Part shown: positions 45,947 through 54,576 of the stretch, piece by piece
Numbering within the stretch: the first letter of the stretch is position 1
How the letters are laid out: each line of letters starts with the position of its first letter
Source: a virus
IMG/VR virus record: IMGVR_UViG_3300032331_001766
Location: 1-64,000 of that record
Length of the DNA: 64,000 nucleotides
Direction: 5' to 3' (one strand)
Program-made: the position numbers and the translations under genes
The notes under the pieces: model-generated
Databases searched by the model: none
Told to the model about the DNA's origin: nothing
Seen by the model: only the letters and a program-made list of their open reading frames with translations

Positions 45947-46660
45947 ATGAATAAGATAGGATTTTGGTCAAATCGTATTGCAAATAACGATTCCACTATT
46001 CCTGTTCCCGCAAAGAAAATAATTCCAGAATGGTTTGCAAATGCAAAGAAATATTGGAAAGATGAAAATGATCAAGAGTTTATAGTTGCTCCAGAAGAAA
46101 AGGGTTTAGGGTTTAAATCTTGCCCAGCATTATTAGATATATTTAATTCTGGTTACCTTTTAGTTACACCGTGTGATGTAGTTATATATAAACAAGATAA
46201 TAAAAGATTTGCTGTATCTTCACCAGGCTTTGATGATTTTTGTGAAGCAAGGCCATTTATGGGTGAATTTAATTATCCTCATGGTTATGGAACAGATTCT
46301 TTTCATTGGTTTCCAAACTGGGGATTTGATTTACCAGAAGGATATAGCGCTTTAGTTTTACACCCATTAAATAGATATGAGTTACCTTTTTTAACAACAA
46401 ACGGTATAATTGATAGTGATAGGTATGGCTCTCCAGGATTGATGCCATTTTTTCTTAAAGAAAATTTTACTGGCATAATACCCAAAGGAACTCCATTTGC
46501 ACAAATAATACCCTTCAAGCGTGAAGACTGGAAAGCAGATTACAAATTTTTAGAAGAAAAAGAAATGATTGCAAGACATGAAAAAACTGCAGGTAAATAC
46601 CGTGTTCCATTTGGTGGAATATATAAAAGACATACCTGGGTTCCAAAGAAATACGAATAG
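45947..46660 (+). CDS. DUF6065-neighbour protein, weakly dUTPase-like end
   Basis: The 237-residue protein (MNKIGFWSNRIANNDSTIPV; IIPEWFANAKKYWKDE; GLGFKSCPALLDIFNSGYLL) is a type I associate with phage oxygenase clusters. The end, GIIDSDRYGSPGLMPFFLKE then IIPKGTPFAQIIPF, recalls the dUTPase family turn, but the key sugar-phosphate residues cannot be placed. It shares the PF-x2-I-x-P ending with the DUF6065 gene, so the two may be related. Confidence 0.6.
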   Translation: MNKIGFWSNRIANNDSTIPVPAKKIIPEWFANAKKYWKDENDQEFIVAPEEKGLGFKSCPALLDIFNSGYLLVTPCDVVIYKQDNKRFAVSSPGFDDFCEARPFMGEFNYPHGYGTDSFHWFPNWGFDLPEGYSALVLHPLNRYELPFLTTNGIIDSDRYGSPGLMPFFLKENFTGIIPKGTPFAQIIPFKREDWKADYKFLEEKEMIARHEKTAGKYRVPFGGIYKRHTWVPKKYE

Positions 46661-46668
46661 AGGATGAC

Positions 46669-47346
46669 ATGGATCAAAATTTAGCTTGGGATGAAGGAAT
46701 TAGAACTGCAAGAACTTCTATAACACCTTCAGGATATTTTGGAAACTCTACAGACAATATTGTTGAACTTGAGAATATTGTAACAGAAGAAGAGTGCGAG
46801 TATATCTTAGAGTTTGCTAAACAAAATGAAATTTGGGATGTAACCCGTTCTGCAAAAAATGAAAATGGTAACATCATTTATGATCACAATGTTTGGGCTA
46901 ATCGTGTTGCAACTAAGCCATCTTTAGATCAATGTGATCCAAAAGTTACTGAAATTCTTAATAATATTTATGCAAGAATAAAGCCAAAGATTGAAGAGCA
47001 TTTTAATGTGGAATGTTATCCAACTGGACCATGTGTTGTTAGATGGCCAGTAGGAACAATGCAATGGCCTCATGCAGATAAAGAACTTCATGAGGGTCCA
47101 GATGCTGGAACACCAGGAAACTTTCCATGGTATGACCTAGGAACAGTTATTTATTTTAACGATGACTACGAGGGCGGAAGACTTCATTTTCCAAAACAAG
47201 AAATTGCTTTTAAACCAAAAAAGAGAGCAGCCTACTTCTTTGTAGGAGACTTAAATTATATTCATGGGGTAGATGTAATTACAGATGGAGTAAGATATAC
47301 GTCTCCTTTATTTTGGACAATTACAAAACTGGAGGCAAACAAGTGA
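46669..47346 (+). CDS. 2OG-Fe(II) oxygenase (copy 7)
   Basis: The 225-residue enzyme has PHADKELH (His, Asp), YIHGVDVI (His), GVRYTSPLFW (Arg), and the core FNDDYEGGRLHFPKQEIAF. A KPKKRAAYFF strand replaces the usual KPKAG. Followed in overlap by copy 8. Confidence 0.88.
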   Translation: MDQNLAWDEGIRTARTSITPSGYFGNSTDNIVELENIVTEEECEYILEFAKQNEIWDVTRSAKNENGNIIYDHNVWANRVATKPSLDQCDPKVTEILNNIYARIKPKIEEHFNVECYPTGPCVVRWPVGTMQWPHADKELHEGPDAGTPGNFPWYDLGTVIYFNDDYEGGRLHFPKQEIAFKPKKRAAYFFVGDLNYIHGVDVITDGVRYTSPLFWTITKLEANK

Positions 47347-48143
47347 TGTCAAACTTTACAATTAAAACTTTATATCCAAAGATTGATGTTTACAAAGGTT
47401 TGCTTCCAGACCATAAAGAAATTTTTGAAGTAATTAAATCTACAGAAGATACAGAAGGAGAACACTATTTTAATAAGTGGACTCCATGGAGCGCATTTGG
47501 TCTTTACTCATCAACTAAATTTAAGGGTGGAGTCCAAGACCAATTAGGAAAAAATGAAATATTTGATAAACAGTATTGGGCAGCAGAAACAGTTTACGAT
47601 GCATATAAAATTGCAGTAGATGACTATATTGAAAGAAATAATGTTATTCTGCCAGAAGGATCAGAACTTGGCTCTTCCTCTTTTTGTAAATATCATAGCA
47701 ATTTAAATGTTTTAAATAATAACTTAACTATGCAATATCATACAGATTTTAAACAAAGCGAAAAAGATATGCCAGGAAATCAGTTCTTCCTAACCTGTAC
47801 TGTTTATATAAATGATGATTATGAAGGCGGAGACATAGAGTTTTATATTGATGGAGATACAGCAGCTTACAAACCAGAGGCTGGAGATATTATGGTGTTC
47901 CCATCTGGAGAGCCGTATTATCATGGAGTCAAAACAGCAAACAATGGAACTAAATATTTAATTAGAAACTTTATGGTTTACCCAAACCCAGGATCAAAAG
48001 AATGGCTTGAAAATCAAGCTAGATATGGTGCTGTTAAATGGGCAAAGATGGAAGAAGAAAGATTATCTAAAGATAAATATGGCGGAAACATATTTATTAA
48101 AGATGGCAAAAGGGTAGACAGTCCTGAAGAAAGGGATCAGTAA
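47346..48143 (+). CDS. 2OG-Fe(II) oxygenase (copy 8)
   Basis: ATG at 47346 has GGAGG 13 bases upstream and overlaps the previous TGA. The 265-residue enzyme has YHTDFKQSEK (His, Asp), YYHGVKTA (His), GTKYLIRNFM (Lys), and INDDYEGGDIEFYIDGDTAA. A C-terminal extension of about 45 charged residues (ARYGAVKWAKMEEERLSKDK) is unique among copies. Confidence 0.86.
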   Translation: MSNFTIKTLYPKIDVYKGLLPDHKEIFEVIKSTEDTEGEHYFNKWTPWSAFGLYSSTKFKGGVQDQLGKNEIFDKQYWAAETVYDAYKIAVDDYIERNNVILPEGSELGSSSFCKYHSNLNVLNNNLTMQYHTDFKQSEKDMPGNQFFLTCTVYINDDYEGGDIEFYIDGDTAAYKPEAGDIMVFPSGEPYYHGVKTANNGTKYLIRNFMVYPNPGSKEWLENQARYGAVKWAKMEEERLSKDKYGGNIFIKDGKRVDSPEERDQ

Positions 48144-48851
48144 ATGGAGATAGTAGCTTTAAAAGACGACGTATTTGTAATAGATGATTTAATTACACCT
48201 GCAGAATGTCAATCAATCATTGCTTATTTGGATGGTATTGTAAATGCTAATTTATTGCAATGGAACCAGATATCATTTTTTGGATCTTTTGCAATGGGTT
48301 ATTGGCCAAGTGATCCAAACTTGTTACACTTTGGTTTACCAGAAGATTATTTTGCACAACTTAAAAAGAAAATTAAAGATGCTGGAGAAGAATGTTTTAA
48401 GCGTGAATTTTCTGAAGTAAGTTATCATGCACAAAAATGGGTAGAAGGCGCATTTGCTGGTTTTCATTCTGACAATAGTCATGAAGATGGTAGTCCAAGT
48501 GCATTTTATAAAAGTAAGTATGCTGGCTTTTTGTATTTAAATGATAATTTTAATGGTGGTTTTTTAAACTTTAAGCATCATGATATTACCATAAAAGCAA
48601 AGCCAGGAAGACTAGCTTTCTTTAAGGGCGGTTATGGGAATGAGCATGAGGTTACTACAGTTAAAGATGGAGAAAGATATACCGTTGGTTCATTCTGGGA
48701 TAATGCTGATGAAGTTTATACACCAGAACAAGTTGCTGAATGGGAAAAAGAATTAAAAGAAACTAGAGCTTCTCAACAAGAAACATACAAGGAATGGGAA
48801 GAAGCCAAGAAAAATGGAATGATCCCACAATATATAGGTAAATATGATTAA
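48144..48851 (+). CDS. 2OG-Fe(II) oxygenase (copy 9)
   Basis: The 235-residue enzyme has FHSDNSHED (His, Asp), NEHEVTTV (His), GERYTVGSFW (Arg), and LNDNFNGGFLNFKHHDITI; AKPGRLAFFKGG. A charged helical tail (EKELKETRASQQETYKEWEE) could mediate complex formation. Overlaps the next gene by eight bases. Confidence 0.86.
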   Translation: MEIVALKDDVFVIDDLITPAECQSIIAYLDGIVNANLLQWNQISFFGSFAMGYWPSDPNLLHFGLPEDYFAQLKKKIKDAGEECFKREFSEVSYHAQKWVEGAFAGFHSDNSHEDGSPSAFYKSKYAGFLYLNDNFNGGFLNFKHHDITIKAKPGRLAFFKGGYGNEHEVTTVKDGERYTVGSFWDNADEVYTPEQVAEWEKELKETRASQQETYKEWEEAKKNGMIPQYIGKYD

Positions 48852-49437
48852 AGAAGTATTACATCCAGAAATTCATTATTATAAAAATGTTATTTCTAAC
48901 CCAAAGGCTTTTGTAAAAGAGTTAGAGGATATGGATAGCTTTCAGTCAACAGTATCTCAAATATCAAAGTGGGAACAGTGGACTGCATCAAATCATGATG
49001 TTGTATATGGATCAGTTAAAAGATGCTTTTTAAATTTGTTTCAAAATACAACAGATGCTGATAGGGTAAATTCAAAGCTCTGCTCTATAGTTGCACACAA
49101 TGTAATTTCTATAGGTGAGCAATATTCCTTAGATTCTGGAATAGACCTCGGATATCTACCAGTATATTTTGGCATTAATAAATATAATGTTGGTGTTCAC
49201 ATGGGCGCACACGTAGATGCATATGATGGGGCTCAAGATGAATCTACTGTTTCTATGGTTATGTATTTAAATGATGACTACGAAGGCGGAGAGATAGAGT
49301 TTCCAGAGCATGGGATATCAATTAAACCAGAAGCTGGAAGCGTAGTCGTATTTGCCTCAAAGGGCGTTTTACATGATCCAAAACCTACAATATCTGGAAC
49401 TAAGTATATGATCCCCATATTCTTTTTCAAAAGATAG
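48844..49437 (+). CDS. 2OG-Fe(II) oxygenase (copy 10)
   Basis: The 197-residue enzyme has GAHVDAYDG (His, Asp), VLHDPKPT (His), GTKYMIPIFFF (Lys), and LNDDYEGGEIEFPEHGISI; KPEAGSVVVFAS. Last of the six-gene block behind the FFxPP protein. Confidence 0.88.
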   Translation: MIKEVLHPEIHYYKNVISNPKAFVKELEDMDSFQSTVSQISKWEQWTASNHDVVYGSVKRCFLNLFQNTTDADRVNSKLCSIVAHNVISIGEQYSLDSGIDLGYLPVYFGINKYNVGVHMGAHVDAYDGAQDESTVSMVMYLNDDYEGGEIEFPEHGISIKPEAGSVVVFASKGVLHDPKPTISGTKYMIPIFFFKR

Positions 49438-49458
49438 ATATTAGTATATAATAAAAGA

Positions 49459-51198
49459 ATGTCATACCAACTTAAAGTAATCAAGGATCAACCAGTAGGG
49501 TTTTGGGCCTTAGATGAAACTTCTGGAACTTCAGCTACAGACTCATCTGGTTGCGGAAATTCTGGCACATATACTGGTGGAATTACAAATGGTCTTATGC
49601 CATTAATTCCAGGCGGACTTCAGGGTTCTTTAATTACTAGTTCAAAATCTATTTCGTTTCCAATAGTAAATAACTATTACGGAAGTTCTGGATATAAAAG
49701 CTTGGCAGATGTAAATTCATTAGATAACGATTGTTCTTTTGAAGTATGGTTTTACCCAAAATTTGCAACAACAAACGAGACTGTCATATTTGGTAACTCA
49801 ACAAATCTAGTTGGTTTATTTTATGATTCTGGAGATATTGTATTTAAATTTGCTCAATATACTGCTAGATATACTTTACAACATATTTCAAAATCTCATC
49901 ATATTGTTGGAACTTATTCACCTTCAGAAATTAAGCTATATATTGATGGTGAGATTAAAGCTACAACATCTATTACAGACCTTCCAAGCCTTTCTCAGAC
50001 TGGTTTAACACTTAACGCTGGTCCAACCATAAGTGCATCAGATTCTTTTGTCATAGACGCCCCTGCGGTTTATAGACATGCATTACCTATATCAAAAATA
50101 ATTAATCATTATTCTGAAATTCAGCCAATACCAGCACATCAAGTTGCATTTCCAGATAGCGGAAGAATATTTGAAATTCAAGATGATAATATATCTACAG
50201 CATATTCATATTCATATCCAGGAAACAAGCCATTAAATTATTTAATAACGGATGGACTTTACTATAATACAGAAGAACAATATATCTCTCTTGTTAAATC
50301 AGATTTAGGTGGGGCATCGTCAATAGAAATTCTTGATTTTATTTCTATCCCTTCAGGAATTGAAGCTAACTCTTCTAAAATTGAATGGAACGGATCAAAT
50401 GGAATTGCAGTTTCAATAAATGATCAGCTATGCGTAAATGGCGGGGAGATTCCAAACTACTCAAAAAATAGCTTTTCTTCAGAAACTGGAATGAACATTA
50501 AGATAACAATATCTTCTTCCGATGTAAGCAAATATATTCCTAGACTATATGGACTTTCAATTACTCTGTACAAGGATCAGACGGTCTTTGCTTCAAATTC
50601 TGCAGACTACATAAATCATTTAAGCACTGAGTCATTTACTCTAGGCAGTAAAAAATATCCAATACTGTCAAGGGATAGCCGAAATGGGGTTAAGACATTT
50701 AGTAGCTCTGGATTTAATTTAAATACAGAAGAACTGATTAGCACGGTAGAATTTTTCTACACCCCCTCAGCTTTGTCTAACAGTGGACTGGTATCTTCAA
50801 TTTCTGGAACAGGGGCTGCTTCAAATTACTCATGGATTACCGCTGGTACCGTAAGCAAGACTAACGTTGCTGGTATATATGTAAATGGTGTAAATAAGAC
50901 ATCTCAGACATTAATATCAAACCTGTTCTCTGCGGGAGAGATTTACCATGTTGTAATTGTATACACTAGCCCTATATCTGGAGCATTAAAATTTAATTCA
51001 TCGGCAGCTGGCTCAGTTTCTTCCACATATCAAAATATTGCCCTGTACCAGACGGCATTTGATGCCACAAAAGTATCTCAGCATTATTCTTTATACACAC
51101 AGAGATCCATATCTTTGGCTGACGATTCGTCAATTACGATGACAGAAAACGGAACCTTTGTATATAACAATGACTGGCTTGTAATACAAAACATATAA
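49459..51198 (+). CDS. LamG/concanavalin-like tail protein
   Basis: The 579-residue protein contains GFWALDETSGTSATDSSG, CSFEVWFYPKFA, and HHIVGTYSPSEIKLYIDGEI, which mark a LamG/concanavalin-type carbohydrate-binding domain. A second similar sheet is near residues 410-560 (STVEFFYTPSALSN). TATAAT six bases before ATG shows a leaderless, separately promoted gene. Likely attaches the virion to surface glycans. Confidence 0.75.
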   Translation: MSYQLKVIKDQPVGFWALDETSGTSATDSSGCGNSGTYTGGITNGLMPLIPGGLQGSLITSSKSISFPIVNNYYGSSGYKSLADVNSLDNDCSFEVWFYPKFATTNETVIFGNSTNLVGLFYDSGDIVFKFAQYTARYTLQHISKSHHIVGTYSPSEIKLYIDGEIKATTSITDLPSLSQTGLTLNAGPTISASDSFVIDAPAVYRHALPISKIINHYSEIQPIPAHQVAFPDSGRIFEIQDDNISTAYSYSYPGNKPLNYLITDGLYYNTEEQYISLVKSDLGGASSIEILDFISIPSGIEANSSKIEWNGSNGIAVSINDQLCVNGGEIPNYSKNSFSSETGMNIKITISSSDVSKYIPRLYGLSITLYKDQTVFASNSADYINHLSTESFTLGSKKYPILSRDSRNGVKTFSSSGFNLNTEELISTVEFFYTPSALSNSGLVSSISGTGAASNYSWITAGTVSKTNVAGIYVNGVNKTSQTLISNLFSAGEIYHVVIVYTSPISGALKFNSSAAGSVSSTYQNIALYQTAFDATKVSQHYSLYTQRSISLADDSSITMTENGTFVYNNDWLVIQNI

Positions 51199-51221
51199 TT
51201 TTGTCATAAGGCATGACAAAA
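51199..51221. terminator. short AT-rich inverted repeat, terminator-like
   Basis: TTTTGTCAT (51199-51207) and ATGACAAAA (51213-51221), nine perfect pairs around AAGGC, right after the stop at 51198. Might end transcripts or serve as an operator. Confidence 0.5.
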
Positions 51222-51260
51222 ACTAGACTTATATCCAGGATAATGGTAAAATAAAACACT

Positions 51261-51605
51261 ATGGACTTCAATAAGATAAACACAAAGGTTTTAGACGAAG
51301 AGTCAACGCTGGGCATTTATGTCTGGGAAATGCCAGACGGCAGATGGATTGGCGATGACGACGGCAATTATCTATCTATTACATCTAAAAAGAATAATAG
51401 ATCACGCATGGATGCCTTGGCTAGAGAAGTAAGATCTTATGGAATTCATGAAGGGCAGCCGCTTTTTCTTTCAGCAAGAAGAAAAATTGATGATGAAGAA
51501 TTTCTTTATCAGAGCCAAAGACTTAACCTGGGCTTAGTTCCAGACCCACTCGATATTGGAAATTATAAAGATGAAATGAAAAAGTTAGGTAATCTAAGGG
51601 GTTAA
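51261..51605 (+). CDS. head-gene leader protein
   Basis: The 114-residue protein (VWEMPDGRWIGDDDGNYLSI; RMDALAREVRSYGIHEGQP) lies two bases before the portal gene. Small basic/acidic proteins in this place occur in actinophages; no function known. TAAAAT eight bases before ATG. Confidence 0.6.
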   Translation: MDFNKINTKVLDEESTLGIYVWEMPDGRWIGDDDGNYLSITSKKNNRSRMDALAREVRSYGIHEGQPLFLSARRKIDDEEFLYQSQRLNLGLVPDPLDIGNYKDEMKKLGNLRG

Positions 51606-51606
51606 A

Positions 51607-53187
51607 ATGGAATTCATGCATGAAGAAGACTCACAAAATATTATTGATATTTCTAATACTGCAGACTGGTTTTCTTTTAAAAAAGAAATAACAACAAGCA
51701 ACGACCCATTTGCTATAGACGTTGAAGAATTAAAAAAGTTTAAAGGTCTAAGCCCAGCATTTCGTAGAAAAATGAATCGTGATTTTTCAAAGTCATTTTC
51801 TGGAATTGATGGAGTTACAACACAACAGAATTTATTGGCTCAAGCAATTACTGGCTACGCAATGTTCGATCTTATCGAGCCACCATATAACCTAGAATAC
51901 CTTTCAAAAATTTATGAAGTTTCAACATATAACTATGCTGCAATTAATGCAAAGGTCTCTAACATTGTTGGTTTAGGATACGACTTTATTGAAACAAAAA
52001 AAACCAATGATGCGTTTGATGCAATAGAAGATGAAAAAGTTTTGGCTAGAGCACGTAAGAAGCTTGGTAAGCTTAGACAAGATATGCAAGAGTGGTTAGA
52101 TACAACAAACGATGAAGATACATTTACTCAAACTTTAATTAAGGTCTATACAGATTTAGAAGCTACTGGAAATGGGTTCCTAGAAATTGGTAGAACGACA
52201 TCAGGCAATATTGGTTACATTGGGCATATTCCAGCAAAGACAATGAGAATAAGAAGATTGCGTGATGGCTTTATTCAATTACTTTATGGCAAGGCTGTGT
52301 ATTTCCGCAACTTTGGAGACTCAGAAACATTGAGTCCAATTACTTCACAAGAAGAAAGACCTAATGAAGTTATTCATTTTAAAAAGTATACTCCTATGAA
52401 TAACTACTATGGAATTCCAGACATCATTGCCGCACAGACAGCGTTGGCTGGTAACGAATTTTCTGGTAGATATAACCTAGACTACTTTGAAAATAAAGCG
52501 GTCCCAAGATATATTATTACAGTAAAGGGAGCAAAGCTTTCACCAGAATCAGAAAGAAAACTTCTTGAGTTTTTTCAGGTTGGATTAAAGGGCAAAAATC
52601 ACAGATCTCTTTACGTTCCGCTACCAGCAGATACCCCAGACTCTAAAGTTGAATTTAAAATGGAGCCAATTGAAGCTGGCAATCAGGAAGGCTCATTTGA
52701 GAAGTATCGCAAATCAAATAGAGACGAAATCCTATTAGCTCACCGTGTGCCAATTAATAAAATTGGAACCCCAGAAGGACTAAGCCTGGCAAATGCTCGT
52801 GATGCAGATAAAACATTTAAAGAGCAAGTATGCCGACCAGCCCAAATGATTCTAGAAAAGAAATTAAATAGAATATTTGAAGAAAAAACAGATGCCCTTC
52901 TACTTAAATTTAATGAATTAACATTGACTGATGCAGATACTCAGTCTAAAATTGATGAGCGTTATTTAAGAATGCAGGTAATTGTTCCTAATGAAGTTAG
53001 AATTAGAAATGGCTGGATCCCACTTGATGGCGGAGATAAAGTCATAGAATTAAAGCCTCAACAAGCAGCAGAACAATCAGCCCAGGCAGGCAAGACAAGA
53101 GCACGGGATGGTGAAAGAGCTGCAAATTCACCAGATAAATCTGGAGAAGGAAGAAATGCAAAAGGCGACGGGAGCAAGGTAGAGTAA
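51607..53187 (+). CDS. portal protein
   Basis: The 526-residue protein fits the PBSX/HK97-type portal family: LEYLSKIYEVSTYNYAAINA, then VSNIVGLGYDF, the clip region with FLEIGRTTSGNIGYIGHIPA, YYGIPDIIAAQTALAGNEFS, and the wing GLKGKNHRSLYVPLP. A C-terminal disordered, charged tail (ARDGERAANSPDKSGEGRNA) follows. Twelve copies would form the DNA gate at one capsid vertex. Confidence 0.88.
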   Translation: MEFMHEEDSQNIIDISNTADWFSFKKEITTSNDPFAIDVEELKKFKGLSPAFRRKMNRDFSKSFSGIDGVTTQQNLLAQAITGYAMFDLIEPPYNLEYLSKIYEVSTYNYAAINAKVSNIVGLGYDFIETKKTNDAFDAIEDEKVLARARKKLGKLRQDMQEWLDTTNDEDTFTQTLIKVYTDLEATGNGFLEIGRTTSGNIGYIGHIPAKTMRIRRLRDGFIQLLYGKAVYFRNFGDSETLSPITSQEERPNEVIHFKKYTPMNNYYGIPDIIAAQTALAGNEFSGRYNLDYFENKAVPRYIITVKGAKLSPESERKLLEFFQVGLKGKNHRSLYVPLPADTPDSKVEFKMEPIEAGNQEGSFEKYRKSNRDEILLAHRVPINKIGTPEGLSLANARDADKTFKEQVCRPAQMILEKKLNRIFEEKTDALLLKFNELTLTDADTQSKIDERYLRMQVIVPNEVRIRNGWIPLDGGDKVIELKPQQAAEQSAQAGKTRARDGERAANSPDKSGEGRNAKGDGSKVE

Positions 53188-53241
53188 TTATTACTCAACC
53201 ACTTATTTGCCTTTTGATGTATACGAGTATAAAATTAAGCA

Positions 53242-54562
53242 TATGAATATTGAAAAATCACAATGGTCCAGTAATGGAGATAACTTACATTTATCTATTC
53301 CATTTACTAAGGTTAACCGTGAAAAAAGAACAGTATCAGGCTTTGCTACGCTAGACAATGTTGACCAGACAGGCGATGTTGTAACAGCAGAGGCAAGCAC
53401 AAAAGCATTTGAAGGTTTCCGTGGGAACATTCGTGAAATGCACGGATCGCTTGCAGTTGGTAAAATGTTATCATTTAAGCCAGAGACATACTATGATCCA
53501 ATTTCAAAGAATTTTTATAATGGAATTTATGTAACAACATATATTTCAAAGGGTGCACAAGATACATGGGAAAAAGTTCTAGACGGAACTCTTTCAGGAT
53601 TTTCAATTGGCGGAAAGATTACAGAGTCAGATAACGAAGTCAATAAAGCAAATGGAGAAACTGTTCGTTTTATTAAAGGCTATAGCCTAATTGAGTTATC
53701 AATTGTAGACTCACCAGCAAATGAATTATGTAATATTATTTCATTTGAAAAGGTAAATGGCCAGATGATTGCCAAAGGTATTGCAACTGAAGTTGTAACA
53801 GAAAACATCTTTTATTGCGAAGAAAGCGACTCAGTTTTTGTATCAACAGAAAAAACATTTGATTCACCAGTTTCTGGTAAGCCAGCAACATTAATCGGTT
53901 GGGTTGAAAGTTCAGATACAAATAAGTCAAAAGAAATAGATAAGATTCTTGCTTCATTTAAGAAGTCAAGATTGTCGTTGCCTGATACACAAACAATTGC
54001 AAAACAGGCAAACGCAGAAGGAGGTAATGAAGTGTCAGAAAATACAGAAAACGTAGTAGTTGAAGAAACTACAGCCGTTGAAGAGACTCCAGTTGTTGCA
54101 GAAGAAGCAGCACCAGTTGTCGAAGAAGCTCCTGCAGAAGAAGCAGCAGCAGACGCTCCTGCCGAAACTCTGGAAAAAGCAGCCGACGTATCAGAAGTTA
54201 TGGTTGATGAACCTGATTTTGCAAAAATGTTAGGCGATCTAAAAAACTTTTTCTCAGAAACTCTAGAAAAGTCAAACAGCACAAGCTCTGCTGAATTTAC
54301 AACAGTTAAAGAAACTGTTGAATCATTTAGCAAGTCTGTTGAAGTAAAGCTTTCAGAGCAGGCAGAAGTAAACAGCGCATTAGCAAAAGCTATTGAAGAA
54401 ATCAAGAACACGATTGATGGCGTACAAAAGCGTGTCGATGCAGTAGAATCAGAGACTGCAGTAAAGAAGTCCTCAGATCTTGGCGGATCTCAGGAAGTAA
54501 CAATCAAAAAATCCAAATGGAACGGTTCTTTCCTCGGTTCCGTGAACGAAATATTTAACTAA
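53242..54562 (+). CDS. prohead protease fused to scaffold
   Basis: The start at 53242 (MNIEKSQWSSNGDNLHL) is favoured by a TAAAAT box seven bases upstream. Protease part: FATLDNVDQTGDVV, His67 in MHGS, the FSIGGKI and ELSIVDSPAN segments of XkdF/HK97-type serine proteases. After about residue 260 comes an Ala/Glu-rich disordered and coiled-coil region typical of scaffolds, with an internal start at 54032. Confidence 0.83.
54032..54562 (+). CDS. nested scaffold protein (internal in-frame start)
   Basis: AGAAGGAGG (54016-54024), a near-perfect ribosome binding site, stands seven bases before an in-frame GTG that opens SENTENVVVEETTAVEETPV. The 176-residue product would be the scaffold alone, like Nu3 inside lambda C. 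The full-length protease would lie among the scaffold chains. Confidence 0.7.
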   Translation: MSENTENVVVEETTAVEETPVVAEEAAPVVEEAPAEEAAADAPAETLEKAADVSEVMVDEPDFAKMLGDLKNFFSETLEKSNSTSSAEFTTVKETVESFSKSVEVKLSEQAEVNSALAKAIEEIKNTIDGVQKRVDAVESETAVKKSSDLGGSQEVTIKKSKWNGSFLGSVNEIFN

Positions 54563-54576
54563 GGTAGGTATAAAAA

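Noticed and set aside
46390-46530. Functional dUTPase
   Set aside because: Only the GIIDSD-like turn and one I-x-KGTPFAQ stretch match; other dUTPase motifs cannot be found.
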